Shown: in pieces, positions 58,159-64,000 of the stretch
Numbering within the stretch: the stretch's first letter is position 1
Layout: each line of letters begins with the position of its first letter
Source: Azadirachta indica
Taxonomy: Eukaryota > Streptophyta > Magnoliopsida > Sapindales > Meliaceae
Assembly: GCA_022749755.1 (NCBI GenBank)
Contig: CM040453.1
Coordinates: 20,407,368-20,471,367, forward strand
Length of the DNA: 64,000 nt
Direction of reading: 5' to 3'
The notes under the pieces: generated by a model
Told to the model about the DNA's origin: nothing
Databases searched by the model: none
Seen by the model: only the letters and a program-made list of their open reading frames with translations
Translations under genes and position numbers: made by a program

Positions 58159-59310
58159 ATGGCCCAAGAAAGTCAACAAGCAGGTCACAGAAATGAATAC
58201 AGCAGCATACCCCTTTAAAGCATATTTGAAGAATCACTGCCTAAAGAAACTAAGAAATCATTGTTGCAAAAGTGCCTCGACAACGTTTCGCTGCTATCTC
58301 GGAAAAATAATACTTCACCGTCGAATAAGATCGAAGGTCAAGTCCTACTCTATCAGAACAACAACGAATCAAGCTTATCAAACGAGGGTAAAGATATCCG
58401 CGAGATCTCAGATTCAAAATTATCATCTGATTACCAGGTTCACGGATTTGAAAATGAAGAGCTATCTCTGGAAAAAATGCTTTTCAAGCACGGGAGTGAT
58501 GGTCGGTTCAAGGCAATCGGGGTTGCAGGAATGTCTGGCGTAGGAAAGACAACATTGTGCCAGAAAATTTTCAACAGGGAAGATGTAAAGTGTCAATTCG
58601 CTCCCAGGGTTTGGGTTTGCTTATGTAGGCTGCGGAATGATGATAAGAACTTAAAGGTTGAAGCTGTTAAAAGAATGCTGGAACATCTTGGAGTTGAAGA
58701 AGATTCCATCGATTCCTTTAACAAGGGCTATGGTCTGGACGGGCTACTTTATATTCTTCACCAGCAGTTGATCGGCAAGAGGTATCTGATTGTTCTTGAT
58801 GATTTTCAGGACATACAAGAAAAAGAGTGGTGTGAAAACTTGAATTCGTGTTCAGGCAATGGCAAGAAATGGGGTGAACACATTTCAAATGGATTGCCAA
58901 AAGGGTGCAGTGGAACAGTGATTATCACGAGTAGAAATGAGGAATTCACTAAAAAGATTGTTGGGGAGGAAAACTTCCTTCAACTTCAGCCTCTTTCCGA
59001 TCCTGATAGCTGCTGGTCAATATACAAGGACTCTGTTGAGGCAGAGGGAGCGAAGCTGAATTCACAAACTTCAAAAGAATTAAGAGAGGAACTGAAAAAA
59101 TTGGAAGATGATGTTAAGTTAGCCGAAAAACAGGATCCAAATAATGCAAAAGTGTCGGAAATTAAGGCAAAAGTGACGGAAACTGAGGGAAAACTGATGG
59201 AGCAAAGTAAGGCTGAAGAGGAACTCAAAAGGAAGTGTGGCGGTCTTCCATTGGTTGCAAAACTGATGGGGAAATTTAAGGCTGAATTAATTCCAAAGCA
59301 TGATGCTTAG
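58159..59310 (+). CDS. NB-ARC-only P-loop ATPase (disease-resistance-like), early stop codon
   Basis: From ATG 58159 the frame reads MAQESQQAGHRNEYSSIPL, meets TAA at 58216-58218, then stays open in the same frame to TAG 59308-59310. Motifs: Walker A GMSGVGKTT (58528-58554), RVWVCL, kinase-2 LIVLDD (58786-58803), RNBS-B GTVIITSR (58915-58938), GLPL (59242-59253). Between RNBS-B and GLPL lies a Lys/Glu-rich coiled-coil (about 59068-59235). There is no winged helix or LRR. Its length, about 384 codons with the leader, fits the NB-only relatives I recall (At5g45440/At5g45490, about 350 residues), so it is not simply truncated. If TAA is real, ATG 58477 could still give a protein with the whole P-loop. 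It may bind ATP and partner the LRR protein on the other strand (inference). Confidence 0.75.
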
Positions 59311-59919
59311 AATGCGGCCAACGACCAAACCAATTTGGGAAACAGCATTAGAAATTAAAATACAACACTTCTTTCTCCTTTGATTCATGATGAAAAATTG
59401 TCCGTCGTTCTTTGTGGGTTTTGATTTCTGTTGATTATGAGATTTGATGTTTGTTCTATTTCCTGTCAAGGGTTTTGATTTCTGTTGATTATGAGATTTG
59501 AGGTTTGTTCTATTTCCTGTCAAATAAATGAAATTTGCATTTCTTTTCTATCCCTTTGCTATGAGCTTGCATTCATTTGCATCTAGCTTTGTGAATTATT
59601 GTTGGACTCTGAAATAATATTCTATCTAATTCGATTATAACAAAGATGACTGAAAACTTGATCAGTTTCATTCCAGACCAAATTAGGGTCAGTCTATAAT
59701 GTATACCTTCCGCATCGGTACAACAATTATATAAATTGGCCTCCATAGAAACGGATAATGTCTTAAAAGAGCAACATTGTAATGTAAAAATGACGCGTTG
59801 GTATATATCCCCTTGTTTTAGGGATCATTATTTTGGAAATACATACAAATAAACATGGAAAAATGCTCAAATTAACAGCATCATCTAGAAACAAAAGAGA
59901 ACATGAAAATATAGAGAAT
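59311..59919. other. Convergent intergenic region with a 54-bp tandem repeat
   Basis: Tail-to-tail space between the NB-only gene and the winged-helix/LRR gene. Two adjacent 54-base copies (gggttttgatttctgttgat... at 59416 and 59470) lie in the probable 3' UTR of the NB-only gene, followed at once by aataaatgaaat, a possible polyadenylation signal. Confidence 0.7.
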
Positions 59920-62422
59920 TCATGACGCATGCTCTTCATTACAGTTGCTTTGCTTCCCTGGTTTAGACGTCCTTTCCCATACTCCACTGCCGTCGCATGG
60001 ACAAAGAGTGACCTTAAGACATTTGAACTTCTCCAAATACTCCAAATTTGGAAATAATTCTTGCAGTCCTTTCCAATTTATCTTCAACTCATTCAGAAAC
60101 TTCAAACGTAAAACCTTGACAGTTTCCCATTTACAGTGCCCCAGGCTGCTGAGTTTTCCTCCTCTGATGTAGAGAGCCTCTAAATTTTTTATGTTTTCGG
60201 GAAATAACCATGTTGGTAACTTTTCTTCAGGGAAACACTGCAGATCGAGTTTCTGTAGTTTACTCTTAGAGCCAACATTTACTGTCCTGTCAGATGGCTT
60301 AATGGTGCTCTGGTTTCTAAATGTGGGGAGTCTGGGGACACTCCGTTTCAAGGTGGCTGCTTTGATTCTTTTGGATTTAGAAGATCCCCCTCCCCATGAT
60401 ACTCTCAGCTCAAGAAGCTCTTCGAATTCTACAACCGTGGACAATTTGTCCACTGGGAAATTCACACTGTTTATGCTGATACTCAGCTTCCTTAGCTGCG
60501 TTAAATTCTCTTGCAGATTATCAAGGGTGCATCGGTTCCCTGGTTTGGGATCGCTTATCGCAAAGCCTTTGAATACTTGGAGTTGAGAGAGCGAGCACAG
60601 CTCCTTGGGCATGCCATCTAACAAGACGCAATCGGATATATCCAAGTGCGTCAAATTCTTGAGCAAGCCTATCTCATGGGGAAGTTTCTCCAGATTATAA
60701 CAGGCTCTTAGATCTAAAACCCTCAAACTCGTGAGAGACGAAATTGAACTAGGAAGCTCCTGAATTCCAGAGATTCCTTGGAGGCTAAGAAGCCTTAAGT
60801 CACCATATTGTTCATCCCTTTTAAGTACTCAGTGTTTTCTACTTCAATATGAGCATGTTCATCGGAGCTTTGCCACCTACCTAAATAGAGAACTCTGATA
60901 CTTTTCATCTTTGCAAACCATTCGGATTTAAAATCAGGAAATTTCTCGCTGACATTGAACAATGTTCTTATGTCGTGATTAAGATTAGGACCATTAACTT
61001 TTTCCAGCCGCTCTTGGATTGATCCTTCTTTAGCATACACCAAGCATGCCCTGTTACACTCCTGAAAGTTTAACGTCGGTATTCCCTCGGAATCATAATC
61101 GAAAAATTTAGCTTGTTTAGCTAGCATAATCACCGCAGAACGTGTATGTGGGTACATCTTGAAGCTGTTTGCAACCTTTCTGTGTTTTTATCCACGGAAT
61201 GAATAAATCTCTGCGCCTGAAATTCCTGAAGAATTTCATCAGCAATTTCCTCAGCCGGCTTAACTTTCTTTTTCTGAGCCGTCTTCTCACCCTCTTTCTC
61301 TTTCTCATCCATCTTCTCTTTCTCTTTGTCTTTCTCAGCTGTCTTCTCTTTCTCTTTATCAGCAGTCTTCCCCTTCTCTTTCTCTCTGTTAGCAGTCTTC
61401 TCCTTCTCTTTCTCTTTATCTTTCTCCGCTGTCTTCTCTTTCTCTTTCTCAGCCGTCTTCTCCTTCTCAGCGGTCTTCTCTTTCTCTTTGTCTTTATCTT
61501 TCTCTATAAGGCATTGGTCCAGCAACCGCTCTCCGATCCACCAATGTACCAGCGGCCTTTTCTTTATTACTGCATTTTCTGGGAATACAGCAAAGCACAA
61601 CAAGCAGAGCCTTTTTTGAATATCGAGGCCTTCAAATTTTTTCTGAAATTCCTGGAAGAAGTGGTGTTCCTTAAAGTTTCGATCCTCGCACAGGTTAGGT
61701 AATACTTTGCTCCCATTCGTCTGTGGATACTGCAGAACATCAGAATCAGTGGTAGCAATAGTACGCGCAGATGGAATCTTGCTCTTCAAGTTCAAGCAAC
61801 TTTTTCTTATTTGACCAATCTGCTCTGTGAAATCAGACCCGCTAGAGCTTTGTGTCAGGATGCGCTTAAGGTTGCCCTTAAGTTCTTCAATTGGTTTGCT
61901 GAAATCATCTTCAAATTTTTTCAGGTTGATTAAAGCGTTTTTCATATAAATCAAATCATGAGCTAACTGTTCGGATGGATCGACATCGACTCTATTGGAA
62001 CGGTGAAACTGCTTCTCATTTTTGTTGCTCTTGCTGCTACCGTTGTCTATGCTTCTCTGACTACTGCTGCCGTTCTCACTTTTTCTGCCGTCTTTCTCGT
62101 CACTCTTCTGCTGATTACTAATACGTTTTCCTTTCTTAAACAGGAAATTTGCCCATAGGGAAGGTTGGGAAGCATTCCGAATATTCTTCTCTGAAGTTTT
62201 GCTTCCATCTTTCTCCGTGTTGCCTCCTTCATTATCAGCGCTGTCGTTGCCATGATTCGTGTGAGTGTTGTTATTGTGGTGATTGTCTTCTGTGGACTGG
62301 GGAGCGGACGGCTTTACTTTAGAAAGATTATCTTGCAATTCAGATATAATATCAATAATGTTCTGAATTTTCGAGATCTGAGTAGGATCATTGGGTTGTG
62401 CAGAGGATTTGTTTGAATCCAT
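59920..62422 (-). pseudogene. Winged-helix/LRR protein with Lys/Glu-rich insertion, two frameshifts
   Basis: Minus strand. Frame 1 (62422-61130) starts MDSNKSSAQPNDPTQ, has a Ser/Asn-rich low-complexity region, a helical segment (LAHDLIYMKNALINLKKFED), and a winged-helix block with LCLLCFAVFPENAVIKKRPL and VHWWIGERLL (about 61630-61505), the form found C-terminal to NB domains in CC-NLRs. A repeat of EKEKTA/EKDKEK units follows (61505-61260). Near 61155 the frame slips to 61157-60795 (YPHTRSAVIMLAKQAKF), and near 60815 to a third frame that runs to 59920, with LRRs (LRLLSLQGISGIQELPSS, LRVLDLRACYNLEKLPHEIG). No P-loop is present. It recalls At5g45500/At5g45520. Either a recent pseudogene or two base errors; the frames are otherwise open. 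An upstream in-frame ATG (62533) would add a membrane-like stretch across a poly-T run and is less likely. Confidence 0.75.
61260..61505. repeat. tctttctc minisatellite encoding a Lys/Glu-rich tract
   Basis: Imperfect repeats of ctttctctttctcagcngtct on the plus strand. On the minus strand they encode EKEK/TAEKEK units, a highly charged, likely helical or disordered linker. The frame on the opposite strand (61169-61702) is a by-product. Confidence 0.85.
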
Positions 62423-62533
62423 GATTGAAGAGATCAGAAACCAGATGCCAGTGGCTACAACGATGAGGGAAATGTAGAAGAAAAAAAAAAAAAAGCCTTC
62501 AAACCAATTTTTTATACATATCATCAAACTCAT

Positions 62534-64000
62534 CCACTTTCATTTTATAAAAATTGAGTTACAATAATATTTCTGTGAGGATTCGATTTCTTCCAGTGTG
62601 AAAAGCTGTCACATATATGCAATATTCAAAGTCAACTCAACCAGGTTTCAAATTTAGTGTCCTTGGAACTTATCTGGCCAATTAAGAATTTAGAAGCACG
62701 TCACTTCAAGCCTCTTCCGCCAACAAGTCGATAGAATGATTGGTTCATTTTTAGTGTCCTCTGCAATGACCATTTAGTTTTGGATACGTGTAAGTTGAAA
62801 ACATATAGTTTTGATATTTTGGAGAAGAAACTTGTTAATGATCATTGTAGATAAACGTATGCACATAACAGTCTTATCCCTATATATGGATAAATTGACA
62901 TTTGAAAATCGAAATTACCATCAAATGGTTGAATTAAAAAAACACTATAGATTTTAAATTTACCATTGTTCTAAAATTAAATTTTCGAATCATGTGCAAT
63001 TTTATGATTTCACATCATCTGGGTCTCTCTACTACCGTCACTATTTTTGCATATTTTATTGTGCTAGTCGCAAGTTTTAAACCCTATTATGAATTAATAA
63101 TTAGTATAAATATTAGCAGTTGATTCGCAAATATATAGCAACTTTCCAAGTGCAATGACTATGACTAGTATACTAATAAAAAGACAACATAAAGGACAGT
63201 ATGTTATTTATTAAACAAAAGAAAAAAAAAAAGAAAGAAAAAGAAGACATTACAAGAAAGAAATGAATAACATATAGCAACTTACTTCATATTTTAAGCA
63301 TAAACTATAGAAAATAGAATAAATAAAAGTCACCTAACAGAAAATTAGGTGAATGAAAGTTGACTTGATCTTGATCCTCTTCGACTTTTCTTTGTTTCAG
63401 ACATGATATTAAATTGTGAATTAACATTTGCTTTGATATCAGTACCCATGATTCTCGTAGTAAAAATAGATTATATTTCATCTTGGATTATCATTTTGCG
63501 AACCAATATGAATCAGGAAATATAAATTCATATACAAACTTTATCTTTGAAGAAAAACCCACTTTCTATAACAATAACTTATTAAATTATAATTTTTTCT
63601 TTAAAGAAAAAATTAGTAAATATCCCAAGACTTTTAAATATTTTTATTTTATTAATTATTAAAATTTTATAAATTCAATATCAATCCTTCAATCTCGTGG
63701 TTAATATACCTTAATTAAGTGTCAGTTTTTATAATTTACAGTAAAGCCAGTCTGGCAGCCTGCCTCCTCCTTTGCTAAAAAAATTAATTAATTATTTCTT
63801 AACCTATATACAGATATAAAATAAATTCTTATAATTATAATACCCAAAGATAGGGTAAAGTCCAAACGTTTGAATACTACTTTTGTCTTCTTTTTTTTTA
63901 TTTCTTCACCAGCCGGCGACTTTGAATTTTACAATTGCTTTCATATAATATAATTCTATTCTTAATTATTTCAATGATGAGAGAAGAAACTTGACATCAT
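62534..64000. other. 5' flank of the winged-helix/LRR gene; no further gene seen
   Basis: AT-rich, with a poly(A)/AAAG tract at 63221-63246. The first few hundred bases presumably contain the promoter of the minus-strand gene. Nothing else is supported up to the end of the window. Confidence 0.5.

Noticed and set aside
61169..61702. Plus-strand frame rich in Phe, Leu and Ser that looks like a membrane protein
   Set aside because: It is the antisense of the Lys/Glu minisatellite in the WHD-LRR gene.
1..64000. CRISPR arrays, tRNA or rRNA genes, organelle DNA insertions
   Set aside because: No regularly spaced repeats, cloverleaf-like sequences, rRNA or plastid/mitochondrial gene segments were recognised.

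Overview
This window looks like nuclear DNA of a flowering plant, most likely a dicot. It is AT-rich, has intron-bearing genes with GT-AG junctions, and holds several decayed Ty1/copia elements primed by initiator tRNA-Met, a Ty3/gypsy fragment, CACTA, hAT and MITE-like DNA transposons, and plant-specific gene families (DC1 zinc-finger proteins, NB-ARC/LRR proteins, a DUF4220/DUF594 membrane protein). A woody rosid such as Citrus would fit, but nothing here proves the species. There is one assembly gap of 100 N at 4017-4116.

Layout. 1-6 kb: remnants of CACTA (En/Spm) transposons, including a Transposase_24-like coding remnant (minus) and a CACTA end whose relative lies inverted at 40 kb. 6.3-6.8 kb: an alternating CA/CG repeat and a 122-bp tandem duplication. 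7.3-12.8 kb: a full-length but broken copia element (+). 13.7-15.2 kb: a gypsy integrase/3' pol fragment. 15.3-16.8 kb: a divergent pair of DC1 pseudogenes. 17.1-21.6 kb: a second copia element (-) with two 342-bp LTRs. 24.2-30.8 kb: two apparently working DC1 genes, head to head, the parents or siblings of the pseudogene pair; a MITE sits in their shared upstream region. 31-34 kb: AT-rich nested tandem duplications. 34.5-39.4 kb: a third copia element (-). 39.9-45.3 kb: a CACTA element carrying an isolated GC-rich gag-protease module bounded by inverted and direct repeats. 45.4-46.5 kb: a fold-back MITE. 46.6-48.2 kb: a non-autonomous hAT element with a perfect 8-bp target duplication.

49.5-62.5 kb is the gene-rich part with an immune-receptor flavour. 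In order: an NB-LRR protein without an N-terminal coiled-coil or TIR domain (-), a DUF4220/DUF594 membrane protein (-), an NB-only ATPase (+), and a winged-helix plus LRR protein with a Lys/Glu-rich insertion (-). From memory, Arabidopsis carries the same odd family set together on chromosome 5 (At5g45440-At5g45540). I infer that this is an old conserved neighbourhood in which the usual NLR domains are divided among separate proteins beside a membrane protein. In this haplotype the NB-only gene has one early stop codon and the winged-helix/LRR gene has two frameshifts, so part of the set may be decaying or the assembly may hold base errors.
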